The notes under the pieces were generated by a model that searched no databases, had not been told where the DNA came from, and saw only the letters and a list, made by a program, of their open reading frames with translations. A DNA stretch of 34,526 nt from Candidatus Thorarchaeota archaeon (GTDB lineage: Archaea; Asgardarchaeota; Thorarchaeia; Thorarchaeales; Thorarchaeaceae). Shown here piece after piece: positions 18,542-28,113 of this stretch. The translations under genes and the position numbers were made by a program. The stretch is from contig JAEOTX010000248.1 of assembly GCA_016839605.1 (NCBI GenBank), positions 1 through 34,526 on the forward strand, given 5' to 3'. Every line of letters starts with the position of its first letter. Within the stretch, counting starts at the first letter, position 1.

Positions 18542-19820
18542 GTCCGAAAGTTCGTTCCAGAAGAGAGAGAATCTGTTCGTGCCTCCCCTGAAGCATTGGT
18601 CGTTCCTTGAGCGTCGAACCAGCTTCTACGCGATTGAGTATCTCATATCCTACGCGAGCACCCATCCTTGCTGAGAGGACTTGCCCTCCGATTAATCGTC
18701 CTTCTTTATCTGTAACTAGAGCTACCTTCATCGCCTCATTGGGGTCCTCCAGATACTGGACTTCGGTTTCAAGACCTACATCCTTTGCACTTGTAGATGA
18801 ATGACCAATGCACACTATGTCCGTATCAAAAATACGGTCATATTGAAGCATTACAGAGGTATCTTCGTACACTTTCTCTCTCCCAACCGCCGCAACGCCA
18901 GCCTGTCTTCCTGCTCTGGCTGCAGTGCTACCTATTGGCATTAATCGTGGCTTGCCTGTAAGAGAATCAATCATCTCCACACAGTCACCAACTGCATAGA
19001 CTCCATCCTTACTTGTTTCAGTCATATTATTGATTGTAATGCCACCTAGTGTACCAACTTTGATACCAAACTGCTCCGCAAGTGAAGCATTGGGTCGCAC
19101 ACCGGTCATTAAAAGGACAATGCTTGTATCAATGGTTTTCCCGCCCACCTCTATCGCAGTCACATGTTTTGATCCAACAACAGATGTAGGAGCGGAACCA
19201 AGATGCAGCTTGATTCCACGAGGAATTCGCGACAATAGGTCTTCGCTCATTGCCTCTTCTAACTGCTTACGCATTAGTCGGGACCTGATAATCAGATGGA
19301 CTTCTTTTCCCATCTTGTGAAGGCGTTCAGCGGTTTCAAGACCACTGAAACCAGCACCAACTATCACTGTCGTATCTGCCGTGTCCAGAGCTTTTCCGAT
19401 TACTGACGTTTCAGCCATCGACTGAATTGTATAGACTCCTGGAAGATCTATTCCGGGCATTTCCGGTACAGAAGGAACGCCACCTGTAGCAATGATTAAT
19501 CGGTCATATTGATGGGTGGATGATTTCCCATCGGCTGATACAATTTCGAGACTCTTCTTATCCAAGTCCCCGCCGACTACTTTCATCCCAGACTTGACTT
19601 CAATTCCCCCTTTCTTGAGAGATTCATAAGACCAATCGCGGATTTCGAGCTCACGGGTTTCAGGGTGTTCAAGAGCCATCGTGGCACCAGGCTTCTTATG
19701 CGCTGGCAGAGTTTCCTCTGTTATTATTACAATCTCTGCACTTGAGTCAAAGGTCTTGGCAGCTGTTGCTGCTGCCACACCTCCAGGTCCATATCCAACG
19801 ATTGTAATTCTCATCTTCAC
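18531..19820 (-). CDS. FAD/NAD(P)-dependent pyridine nucleotide-disulfide oxidoreductase (NADH oxidase/CoA-disulfide reductase-like)
   Basis: ITIVGYGPGGVAAATAAK, LIIATGGVPSVPEMPG, VIVGAGFSGLETAERLHKMGKEVHLI, GVYAVGDCVEM. Start is GTG at 19820 or ATG at 19814. Confidence 0.9.
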   Translation of the reverse strand: MKMRITIVGYGPGGVAAATAAKTFDSSAEIVIITEETLPAHKKPGATMALEHPETRELEIRDWSYESLKKGGIEVKSGMKVVGGDLDKKSLEIVSADGKSSTHQYDRLIIATGGVPSVPEMPGIDLPGVYTIQSMAETSVIGKALDTADTTVIVGAGFSGLETAERLHKMGKEVHLIIRSRLMRKQLEEAMSEDLLSRIPRGIKLHLGSAPTSVVGSKHVTAIEVGGKTIDTSIVLLMTGVRPNASLAEQFGIKVGTLGGITINNMTETSKDGVYAVGDCVEMIDSLTGKPRLMPIGSTAARAGRQAGVAAVGREKVYEDTSVMLQYDRIFDTDIVCIGHSSTSAKDVGLETEVQYLEDPNEAMKVALVTDKEGRLIGGQVLSARMGARVGYEILNRVEAGSTLKERPMLQGRHEQILSLLERTFGPMK

Positions 19821-22800
19821 GCATCACCTTTCCTTCTAGAGAGTGCCCGAGGCAAGTAGTATACGATGACAGCAATTCCAATGACGCCCGCAGCTAGCAG
19901 AACAACCATTGAATTGTCCTCTACTATGAGCAACGTGCCGATATGTAACTCTACTGATTGCCCTGTGATACTCTCAGCTGCAGCATAGACCTCGTATTCA
20001 CCTGCAGCGAATGATGAAGGTACAACGTCAATAGGATAGATCCCTCCCGCTCCACTTAGCGTGAAATTGAGACCAGGACTTGCATTCCGCTGGAAGCTTA
20101 TCCAAACACTTTCAGCTAGAATGTAGCCTTCGATTACAATCTCCCCAGTGACACGGGCGGGTAGGAACGGACCAATAACCAACATATCTTGGTCAATTGC
20201 TGCACTCACTATACGAAGAGTTGTAATCTCTGCGGCCAGCAATACTAGAGGCAGATAGACTGTGTAAGACGAATCGCTCACATTGAAGAGTATGGAATAT
20301 GGAAAGTTGTAGTTTGGTAAATCCACTTGGACTTCAACCGTTGCATTCTCATGTCCAATCTCCGAACTCGTACTAAGAATGTCGTAATTCTCATCAAGAA
20401 CACTCCATTGAATAGAAAACGAATCAACTGGATCATCCCGATCGGACATTGTGATTGTCACATTGAACACATCGTAAACCGAATCGACATCTAGGTCTGT
20501 AACTATAGGCCTCCATTGATTCTGCATTTCAGCGAAACCAGTTTGATCTACAGGAGATATTGTGAGATTGCTAGTTGATACAAAGATTCTCCCGCGAATA
20601 TCGGGGCTGCTCTTCTCTATGCTGATGAAGGCTGTTTGTGAGTCAGCCCATCGATTCACAGACAATGCTGCAGGGGAATAAGATAACCCTGTCCATTCAT
20701 ATGCAGTAGCTACTCCACCGGTGAGATTCACCTGAACATCTGCTCCTAAGAGACCCGTAGTTATCTCCGAGTCATTGTCCCAATGCAATGTTAGGATATT
20801 GTCGCCCCCGAAGTCTGCGGTAGACCTCATTGTGGCGGCTATGACTAGACGTTCAGTGTCCTGATGCGCCTTCACGCTCAGAATGTCAAGGTCGCCAGCA
20901 ATGGAGAGGTCAGTTCCTGAGGACAAGACATCTTCATAGCCAGTCCATTCTGCTAGACTCATCCCATATGTTATTGGAGAACTAAGGACGTGTCTGACAG
21001 ACCATAGTGAATCTACCAATCCATATCCCCATGCATCATCTGCGGGGCTATAGTGGGACCCCTGTCCACCAGCACCTGCAGTGAGTGCAGTGAAGTCATT
21101 CCATGCGCTTGGTTCAGGAGATGCTTGTCTGATTAACGCCAAAATACCAGCAACATGAGGGCTCGCCATACTTGTGCCACTCCGCGATGTCCAAAGACCA
21201 GATAGAATCTGAGATGCAGCATGAATACTTGCTCCTGGTGCCGCTACGGTGATTGTCTTGGCACCGTCAATCCTCGGACCCCTACTTGACGATGAATATA
21301 TCCCATGTGACCCATCATCATAGCAGCCTACAGTAACCGCCAGGTCTGCAGTACCAGGGGAACTAATTGTTCTAGTGTTGACAACGTTGGTTGTGAATCT
21401 CAGATTCGATCCAACCCAAAAATTGTCCCATGCATAAGCATCGACAGTAATCATGGCTCCAGTTGGATTTGTCAGTCCAACCGACCACGAACCAGAGGTC
21501 CAATTATGGTCGTCCTCGGATACTTGAATCAGGAGATTGTTCATTCCGCGTAGGCTTGTTTCTGCGAAAGCGTAGGCGTGCAGTTCAGGCTGTTCAATAA
21601 CAAAGGAGTCGCCAACCAATTCTGAGAACTGTCCAGTATCAATTATCACTCCACTAGGCGTCTTGAGGAAGACATGCTCATCCCGATCGGCACTTCTCCA
21701 CAAGAAGCTAATAAACGAAGCATCAGGAGGCGTGCCAACTGTAAGACCACTACTTGCATTGCTTCCTACCGGAACCGAAAAGAGAGCATGCTTCGGTGAG
21801 TTGACTTGGTTTCCTAGGTTTCCAGCTGCGATAGCGCTAATTGTACCGTATTGGAGAAACGCCTCAGTTACTGCAAGGTCCTCTGCATCTGTACCATCTA
21901 GAAAACCAAGATAGCTAGAGAAGGACATGTTTATGATATCCGCTCCGTTCTCACATGCAAAGTGAATTGCATCCAAAATATCACTTGATTTCAATGGGCT
22001 CTTAATCGCTATCAGATCCGCACCGGGAGCAACACCGACATAGCTAGTGAATCCAGGCTGGCCTCCTAGAATTGTTGATGACACATGTGTACCATGTCCA
22101 TTGGTGTCGGTGACAGAAATGCCCATCGTAGTGAGATTTGTACCTCTTTCGTAGACACGATTGCTGGCTTGGTCGTAAAGAATGGCAATTTTGGACTCAC
22201 CAAATATGACGACATGCTCGGCAGGCAAGTCAGCGCGGCCATTGGTATTGGCATCAATTCCTCCAAGCCAACGGTCACCTTCATCATACTCGAAGACACT
22301 ATTCCCATCTGTATCGATAAACATGTACTCATTTGCCAATTCTATTGTTGAGGGATTTTGGAGGTCTATATGACTGATTGGACCCTCGTTGGGATCTGCT
22401 ACTGAATCGCTGTCGATATCAACGTAGAAGTCGTCTCCAAGTTCTTCAATGACATCATAGGGGCCTTCTGACTGCCGCCAAAAGGAGGGATGATTCATAT
22501 TGACGCCTGTATCAATTACCGCCACGGTTACTCCAGACCCATTGATGCTATTCCCGTTCTCCTTCAAGTTAGCCCAAACGTCAGGAGCTTTTGTTGCAGG
22601 AACGGATGATATCAGTGAGGGGACATACTGTTTTTCTCCTGAAGTTGCACGTAAAAGCCCAATTCTAGCAAGTGTTTGAAGAGATCCCAGACTTCTTGCA
22701 CGAGCAGAATAGATTCTGCCAACATTGACGATTGTGCCACTCCGTTTCACGAACTCAATACCCATTGATTCAGCAAATTCAAGCTGCTGTGGTGAAAGTT

Positions 22801-23008
22801 TTTGTTCAAATTGCAGTATTACGCGATGACCTTCGGTTGAGGGCATATCTTGGGTATTAGATTCTCCAGATAGCTCCATCTTGAGTTGTGTTCCAATAGA
22901 GGGCTCAACAAAATCAGCTATGAAATTGGATGAAGCACCATTCGTAGGAATTGCTGGGACTACTAAAGAAATAATGAATAATCCAAGTATTAGATATCGT
23001 TTAGGCAT
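19817..23008 (-). CDS. Secreted subtilisin-like (S8) serine protease with C-terminal TM anchor (about 1063 aa)
   Basis: AVIDTGVNMNHPSF, DTNGHGTHVSSTILG, SRSGTSMASPHVAGILALIRQ; signal peptide MPKRYLILGLFIISLVVPAIP; C-terminal VVLLAAGVIGIAVIVYYLPRALSRRKGDA. ATG at 23008 (RBS GAGGG) preferred over the ORF-track start at 23053. Confidence 0.92.
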   Translation of the reverse strand: MPKRYLILGLFIISLVVPAIPTNGASSNFIADFVEPSIGTQLKMELSGESNTQDMPSTEGHRVILQFEQKLSPQQLEFAESMGIEFVKRSGTIVNVGRIYSARARSLGSLQTLARIGLLRATSGEKQYVPSLISSVPATKAPDVWANLKENGNSINGSGVTVAVIDTGVNMNHPSFWRQSEGPYDVIEELGDDFYVDIDSDSVADPNEGPISHIDLQNPSTIELANEYMFIDTDGNSVFEYDEGDRWLGGIDANTNGRADLPAEHVVIFGESKIAILYDQASNRVYERGTNLTTMGISVTDTNGHGTHVSSTILGGQPGFTSYVGVAPGADLIAIKSPLKSSDILDAIHFACENGADIINMSFSSYLGFLDGTDAEDLAVTEAFLQYGTISAIAAGNLGNQVNSPKHALFSVPVGSNASSGLTVGTPPDASFISFLWRSADRDEHVFLKTPSGVIIDTGQFSELVGDSFVIEQPELHAYAFAETSLRGMNNLLIQVSEDDHNWTSGSWSVGLTNPTGAMITVDAYAWDNFWVGSNLRFTTNVVNTRTISSPGTADLAVTVGCYDDGSHGIYSSSSRGPRIDGAKTITVAAPGASIHAASQILSGLWTSRSGTSMASPHVAGILALIRQASPEPSAWNDFTALTAGAGGQGSHYSPADDAWGYGLVDSLWSVRHVLSSPITYGMSLAEWTGYEDVLSSGTDLSIAGDLDILSVKAHQDTERLVIAATMRSTADFGGDNILTLHWDNDSEITTGLLGADVQVNLTGGVATAYEWTGLSYSPAALSVNRWADSQTAFISIEKSSPDIRGRIFVSTSNLTISPVDQTGFAEMQNQWRPIVTDLDVDSVYDVFNVTITMSDRDDPVDSFSIQWSVLDENYDILSTSSEIGHENATVEVQVDLPNYNFPYSILFNVSDSSYTVYLPLVLLAAEITTLRIVSAAIDQDMLVIGPFLPARVTGEIVIEGYILAESVWISFQRNASPGLNFTLSGAGGIYPIDVVPSSFAAGEYEVYAAAESITGQSVELHIGTLLIVEDNSMVVLLAAGVIGIAVIVYYLPRALSRRKGDA

Positions 23009-23134
23009 TAGTGTACCCTCTAGATGGACTCTTTGCTCGTTCATGAGATGCATCTGATATGCTTTTGCCTAATGTCGTGGATGCGAGATACGACCCAATG
23101 AGCCTATTCCAAGACACAAAGTGCTGCCACAGTT

Positions 23135-24496
23135 CTACTCCTTTGCGATTAATGACACATCCTTAAAGACGATCTCTGGTCCAATGATACTCTGCAGGTA
23201 ATGAGGTGTCTTCGCAATCTCATCTACTTGATTCAACAGGTCGTAAACATTACCTGCAACCATCAAACCATGGACTGCTCCGACCATCTTCCCATTCTCA
23301 ATGAGAATTGCAGGATTGCCGACAATGCTGAAGTCTCCGGATTCGGGATTTGAGCTATGGGCACCCTGAACTCCACGAATGTAGTATCCATGCTTCGTTC
23401 CCTTGATTATATCCTCAATTTCGCGTTCGCCCGGCTCTACAACAATGTTGCTTGGAGATATATCAACAAGACCTTGTCTCATGTTTCGTTTCGCATTTCC
23501 CGTGCTCTTAACACCCATCTTGTTGGCCCAATATGTGTCCCAAAGGAATGAACGCAATACACCTTTCTCTATGATTGGTGTTCGCCTTCTTGGAACTCCT
23601 TCATCATCAGCAGAAGAACTTGATACTCCTCGCGGGTGAAGACCATCATCTACAACCGTAATCTTTTCTGATGCTATCTTTTCTCCAAGTTTATCACCAA
23701 TCTTGGATTTGCCTCTGGCAACGTTATCGCCTCTGATAGACTGAATCAATGTGAAATTCATGACTTGACCATAGGCTAAAGGATGCATGATGATAGTGTG
23801 CTTCCCTGAATTTCCTTTAACAGAGTTCTTGCAGATTTGTATAGTAGATGCTACATCATCAACTGTCCCTTCCACATCTACATTCATATCGCGTGCAATG
23901 TCATATGCGAATACCATTGGTGTCATGCCAGTATCAGTCGGTGCTATTCCACCTAAGACAACTAGTGCAAACGTGCCCTTGTCTGAATGAGCAACACCAT
24001 TGCTGTTGGCATAGGCGGCACTAAAACCGATTGCAGCAGACCCACCAAATCCAGGAATCAGGTCAGGATCAGCTTTGACAGATAGACTAAGCGCTTTCCC
24101 AGCCAGGCCAACTACCTCGCCTGAGTCGGAATCTACTACTGAGTCCTGCCAGAGTCCTTCAATAACCGGATACTCATCGGCTGGGGATGGAAGACCAGAC
24201 CAGTCCTCATCTTCAGTAGTGGCCTTTGCGGCAGAAATCGCGAGGTCTAGAGCCTCATTTGCAGCATCCTGAGTAGGGATGTTTGTGAATGCGGATCCCA
24301 TTCTTTTTCCGATAAACAATCTAATTGCAATCTCAGACAGGTTCTTTTTGCTTACCTGGCTAATCTGTCCCATCTCGACGTCAGATTCGACTTCCGACTC
24401 TGAGGCAGCATGAACCTCGATGTGTTCTGCTCCCTTTTCTTTGCCAGCTTTGACGATGTATTCACAAAGGTCAAGAAGTGTTTTCTCTTCAATCAT
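23135..24496 (-). CDS. pmbA: TldD/PmbA family protein, TldE/PmbA-like subunit
   Basis: C-terminal GDFSIVGNPAILIENGKMVGAVHGLMVAGNVYDLLNQV; no HExxxH motif seen; adjacent to a TldD-like partner. Confidence 0.88.
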   Translation of the reverse strand: MIEEKTLLDLCEYIVKAGKEKGAEHIEVHAASESEVESDVEMGQISQVSKKNLSEIAIRLFIGKRMGSAFTNIPTQDAANEALDLAISAAKATTEDEDWSGLPSPADEYPVIEGLWQDSVVDSDSGEVVGLAGKALSLSVKADPDLIPGFGGSAAIGFSAAYANSNGVAHSDKGTFALVVLGGIAPTDTGMTPMVFAYDIARDMNVDVEGTVDDVASTIQICKNSVKGNSGKHTIIMHPLAYGQVMNFTLIQSIRGDNVARGKSKIGDKLGEKIASEKITVVDDGLHPRGVSSSSADDEGVPRRRTPIIEKGVLRSFLWDTYWANKMGVKSTGNAKRNMRQGLVDISPSNIVVEPGEREIEDIIKGTKHGYYIRGVQGAHSSNPESGDFSIVGNPAILIENGKMVGAVHGLMVAGNVYDLLNQVDEIAKTPHYLQSIIGPEIVFKDVSLIAKE

Positions 24497-24508
24497 GATA
24501 TTGGCCTC

Positions 24509-25936
24509 CTAACTTGAACCTCCAAAAGTAATTCCGCCCTTCAAGAAACGAATGTTTGGACCTCCAGCTGCAACAAATGCCTCCTGTCCCTTTCCACATC
24601 TTCCTAATTCAAAGGGGAAGTCCTCGTTAGCAACACCTTCTATTTTGAAGAGAGAGTCAGTTGCTATTCCTGAAATAGACAAGTCTGTCACTGGCTTACC
24701 AAGCTCTCCATTAACAATCTCGTAGGCTTCCTGAATTCCAACTTGGAAGGATGCATTCATCTGGGCTTGTCCACCTCTGAAGTCTGCACAATAGTAGCCG
24801 AACTCAATTCCCTCAAACATCTCATCAGGATTATAGTCACCTCTCTCAAAGAGAGTGTTCCTCATCCGTATGATTGGTGGATGAAGATAACTCTCAGCTC
24901 TTGCATTTCCTGTGACTCGCTGACCGATTTTCGCAGCATATTCTCTGTTCGTCATCAGTTCTGTCAACACTGAGTCTTTGATGATCTCAACTCGAGATGC
25001 CAATGAAGCCTCATCATCATACTTTGACGTGCCCAGGTTGCCTTCATCAACTCCATTGTCAGTCATACTGACTCCTTCTGCGGCCACAACCTCTCCTACC
25101 TTGCCATTAAACGAGCTTTGGACTGTCAGGTCTGCTTCAGCAAGATGGCCCAAAGCCTCATGCGCCAGAACTCCAATAACGCGAGGGCCTAGAACGCATG
25201 GGAAGGAACCACCCTTAGCTGGAATGCCTTCAAGTTGGAGCTTGACACGTTTTGCAGCTTCCAGACCTATGACTTCTGGAGTTGCAACTTTCTCCAAGTA
25301 CTCCCAGCCGCTCTTTGTGGATGCGTCTTCATAGCGAGCAGCGCTAAGGCGTGTACCATCCTTACCTGTAACCCAAGGATAACTCCACACCAAGACAACA
25401 TCCGTTTGAATTCTAGAGCCGTCGGAGGTCATCAGGTATTTCTTTCCAGAAGCAGTCCTTATCTTCACTGTGACTGCTGTGATCCGCGAGTCAAAATCAC
25501 GGATTTCTTTCGTCATATCCTGCATATACTGTAGCTTCTCTTCTATCGGAACATGACGCGGATCACGTTTCACATCGAAATCTAGTACATCCTCATGCGC
25601 TTTTGTTTCTGCGAGAACGATTGGCTCTCGTCGTGTGATGGCCGCAGCCCTAGCCATTGAGTAGGCATCTTTGACTGCATTATCAAGTCCATTCAAATCA
25701 CTCGTAGTAACGAATCCCCACGCACCATCAGCGAGAACCCTCACAGCAACTCCCTGCTCAAGCCTCTGTGTTAGCGCGCTTACTCGACCGTCATCCATCT
25801 GAATATATTCGATGAAGCCAGATTCCCCTCGGAGTTCCACATAACTTGCTCCAAGGCCGCTTCCAATTTCTAGAGCACTCTCTAATTTCTCAAACAACGT
25901 AGTATCAACCCTGCAGAGTGGCTTTGTATGCCACAT
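24509..25936 (-). CDS. tldD: TldD family metalloprotease subunit
   Basis: HEALGH (HExxxH) motif, GEVVAAEGVSMTDNG, RVTGNARAESYLHPPIIRMRNT, FGYYCADFRGGQAQMNASFQVGIQEAYEI. Confidence 0.92.
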   Translation of the reverse strand: MWHTKPLCRVDTTLFEKLESALEIGSGLGASYVELRGESGFIEYIQMDDGRVSALTQRLEQGVAVRVLADGAWGFVTTSDLNGLDNAVKDAYSMARAAAITRREPIVLAETKAHEDVLDFDVKRDPRHVPIEEKLQYMQDMTKEIRDFDSRITAVTVKIRTASGKKYLMTSDGSRIQTDVVLVWSYPWVTGKDGTRLSAARYEDASTKSGWEYLEKVATPEVIGLEAAKRVKLQLEGIPAKGGSFPCVLGPRVIGVLAHEALGHLAEADLTVQSSFNGKVGEVVAAEGVSMTDNGVDEGNLGTSKYDDEASLASRVEIIKDSVLTELMTNREYAAKIGQRVTGNARAESYLHPPIIRMRNTLFERGDYNPDEMFEGIEFGYYCADFRGGQAQMNASFQVGIQEAYEIVNGELGKPVTDLSISGIATDSLFKIEGVANEDFPFELGRCGKGQEAFVAAGGPNIRFLKGGITFGGSS

Positions 25937-26026
25937 CTGATTTGTCTAATAAGCTTACGATATCTGCCATAGGTTAACCACAAGACCCAATACAGGAGCT
26001 GAAACGAGGTTGGATGTGATTGTGCG

Positions 26027-28051
26027 TTGAGTCGGAGTGGAATACCACTAGAGTTTGCTCATTTAATTAATGAGAAGTCCATTCCTTGGGATTCGATAAT
26101 CAAGGCTTCAAAGAAGAGAGCCAAGAAGACACCTTTTGAGGCGTTCACTGATACCGCAATTTCCTTCGCGTCTAAAGAAACAATGAAAGATGACCCCAAA
26201 CCCATGATTATCGCTCTCGGTGTTGAAGCATGTTTGGACCGAGGGCGAATGGAGGAAGCTGTGTTTCTCTCTGCTGACTCGATGGATCCAAATGTTCTAG
26301 GTTTGCGTGCAATGGCACTGTTTGCAATTTCAGACATAGAAGGTCTTAGAGAGACCCTCTCTACGATGGAATCTGAAGTCAACGAGAAATCTCCACCATC
26401 AGATCAAGTTCGTCTCAGCACAATTAAGGTCCTCCTTGCAGCGGCAGAAAGGGATACAAGTGTAATCATGTGCGTCATGGAATTTGACAATCTGCTTGAG
26501 ATGCATCCAGAGCAAGTTGAGGAACCACTTACTGAAACCATGTTCACTCTGTATGTAGTTGGGTCGCTATTGCGCGAGGTTGGCGAGGCAAAGAGGGCAG
26601 AGAGGATAGCAGATACATTAGGAGAAATGGCCAAATCGAAGGGTCATAGAATGTATCTTGCTATTGTGGAGAATCTAAGAGGAAACATCAACTTGTTCAC
26701 GGGAGACTACACTATTGCAGAGAAACACTATCAGAACTACTTGAAAATGAGTGAAGAACTCTCGAATAAACTTGGCATGGCTATGGCACTCAATAACTTA
26801 GGAACATTGAAACTCAGCTCACTAATGTTGGAAGAAGCACTAGAGCATCTTGAGAAGGCCAATGCCCTGATGGATATGGATGCTGCGAAGATATCTTCAC
26901 TCGCGAATCTAGGTCAGCTGTGTACCACCTTGGGTCAATTCGATCAGGCGGAAGACTATCTCAAGGAAGCAATCAAGCTTGAGAGAAGAATTAGCAGGGG
27001 TGTCGTAGAGGTATTTGCTTGGTATACAATCCTACTGTCCAAAATTGACAGACAATCCGAAGCTGCAGAATATTTGGAAAGAACTCGGAAAATGGTTGAA
27101 GGCTCAGAGAAGCCAATTCAAAGGGGAGTCTATCTGGTCGCACGAGCAGCCCATGAATCATCACTAAACAAGCATGAGAAAGCCGCTTCGACACTAGAAG
27201 AACTTCTCAAGCTTGCAAAGGACAACAACCTGTTCGAGATGCTCATAGAAGCGGAACTTGAACTTGCGCGGACACATCTGACAATCTACAGGACCTCCCA
27301 TAACTCCGAGGAACTCTCCAAGGCTGCGTATCATCTAGATGATCTCATTCAGATTGCAAAGGACCAGGGTTTACTCCATCTAACTGCCGAAGCACTCCTG
27401 CTGAGAAGCGATATACTCCTCATTGGCGGACAGGAATCAGAGGCTAGAAGTGACCTAGACAGAGCCAATGGTATTGCAACATCTGTTGAAGATCCACGTC
27501 TATTGGATGAAGTCAAGCACCGCAAAGCAAGAGCTGCTGAACCAGCGAATGTACCTAGAGTCCTTAACGAAGTGGCATTCGAAAAATCGATGGGGAGAGT
27601 TTCAGGATTCAAGCCTGTGAGGAATCTGCAGGAGATTCCCATGCCATCAATACATATGCTTCTTGTATTGGACCGCCGCTCTGGGCTTACTGAATATGTG
27701 CACTATTTTGACCAGAATCTCGAGATGGATAGCACAATGGTGAGTGGATTTATCTCTGCAATTTCCTCATTCACAGGAGAATTCATGGGGGGAACCGGAC
27801 TTCTTAGATCAATCAATCATGAGGGCTCAACCATAATGCTTGAACACACCAAACCCCGCATCGTAGCTATGATAGTTGAGAACGAAACTTTTGATATCAG
27901 GTATCTCCTTCATGGATTTGCAGAGAAGTTCAACGAGGTGTTTCCCACTGCTAAGGAAGGAGATGGAATTGCGCCAGATGACTACAAAGGAGCAGAGAAG
28001 ATTGTCAAAGACTTCTTCTTGGACGAACGGTTGGCATCCAACAATCCATAA
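26027..28051 (+). CDS. TPR-repeat protein with probable longin-like C-terminal domain (674 aa)
   Basis: Multiple TPR-like helices (NLGTLKLSSLMLEEALEHLEKANALM, NLGQLCTTLGQFDQAEDYLKEAIKLE). C-terminal LLVLDRRSGLTEYVHYFDQNLEMDSTMVSGFISAISSFTGEFMG...RIVAMIVENETFDIRYLLHGFAEKFNEVFP. TTG start. Confidence 0.8.
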   Translation: MSRSGIPLEFAHLINEKSIPWDSIIKASKKRAKKTPFEAFTDTAISFASKETMKDDPKPMIIALGVEACLDRGRMEEAVFLSADSMDPNVLGLRAMALFAISDIEGLRETLSTMESEVNEKSPPSDQVRLSTIKVLLAAAERDTSVIMCVMEFDNLLEMHPEQVEEPLTETMFTLYVVGSLLREVGEAKRAERIADTLGEMAKSKGHRMYLAIVENLRGNINLFTGDYTIAEKHYQNYLKMSEELSNKLGMAMALNNLGTLKLSSLMLEEALEHLEKANALMDMDAAKISSLANLGQLCTTLGQFDQAEDYLKEAIKLERRISRGVVEVFAWYTILLSKIDRQSEAAEYLERTRKMVEGSEKPIQRGVYLVARAAHESSLNKHEKAASTLEELLKLAKDNNLFEMLIEAELELARTHLTIYRTSHNSEELSKAAYHLDDLIQIAKDQGLLHLTAEALLLRSDILLIGGQESEARSDLDRANGIATSVEDPRLLDEVKHRKARAAEPANVPRVLNEVAFEKSMGRVSGFKPVRNLQEIPMPSIHMLLVLDRRSGLTEYVHYFDQNLEMDSTMVSGFISAISSFTGEFMGGTGLLRSINHEGSTIMLEHTKPRIVAMIVENETFDIRYLLHGFAEKFNEVFPTAKEGDGIAPDDYKGAEKIVKDFFLDERLASNNP

Positions 28052-28113
28052 GATGCTATTGCCAGCGCTTATAACAACATCTAGCAACAGAGGGAATACT
28101 CGGTGTATCCTGT

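Noticed and set aside
22066-22373. Three overlapping ORFs on both strands within the third protease
   Set aside because: Lie within the Asp-His insert coding region of the S8 gene; reading-frame shadows.
23009-23053. N-terminal extension MHLMNEQRVHLEGTL of the third S8 protease
   Set aside because: Precedes a good signal peptide and overlaps the GAGGG RBS of the ATG at 23008.
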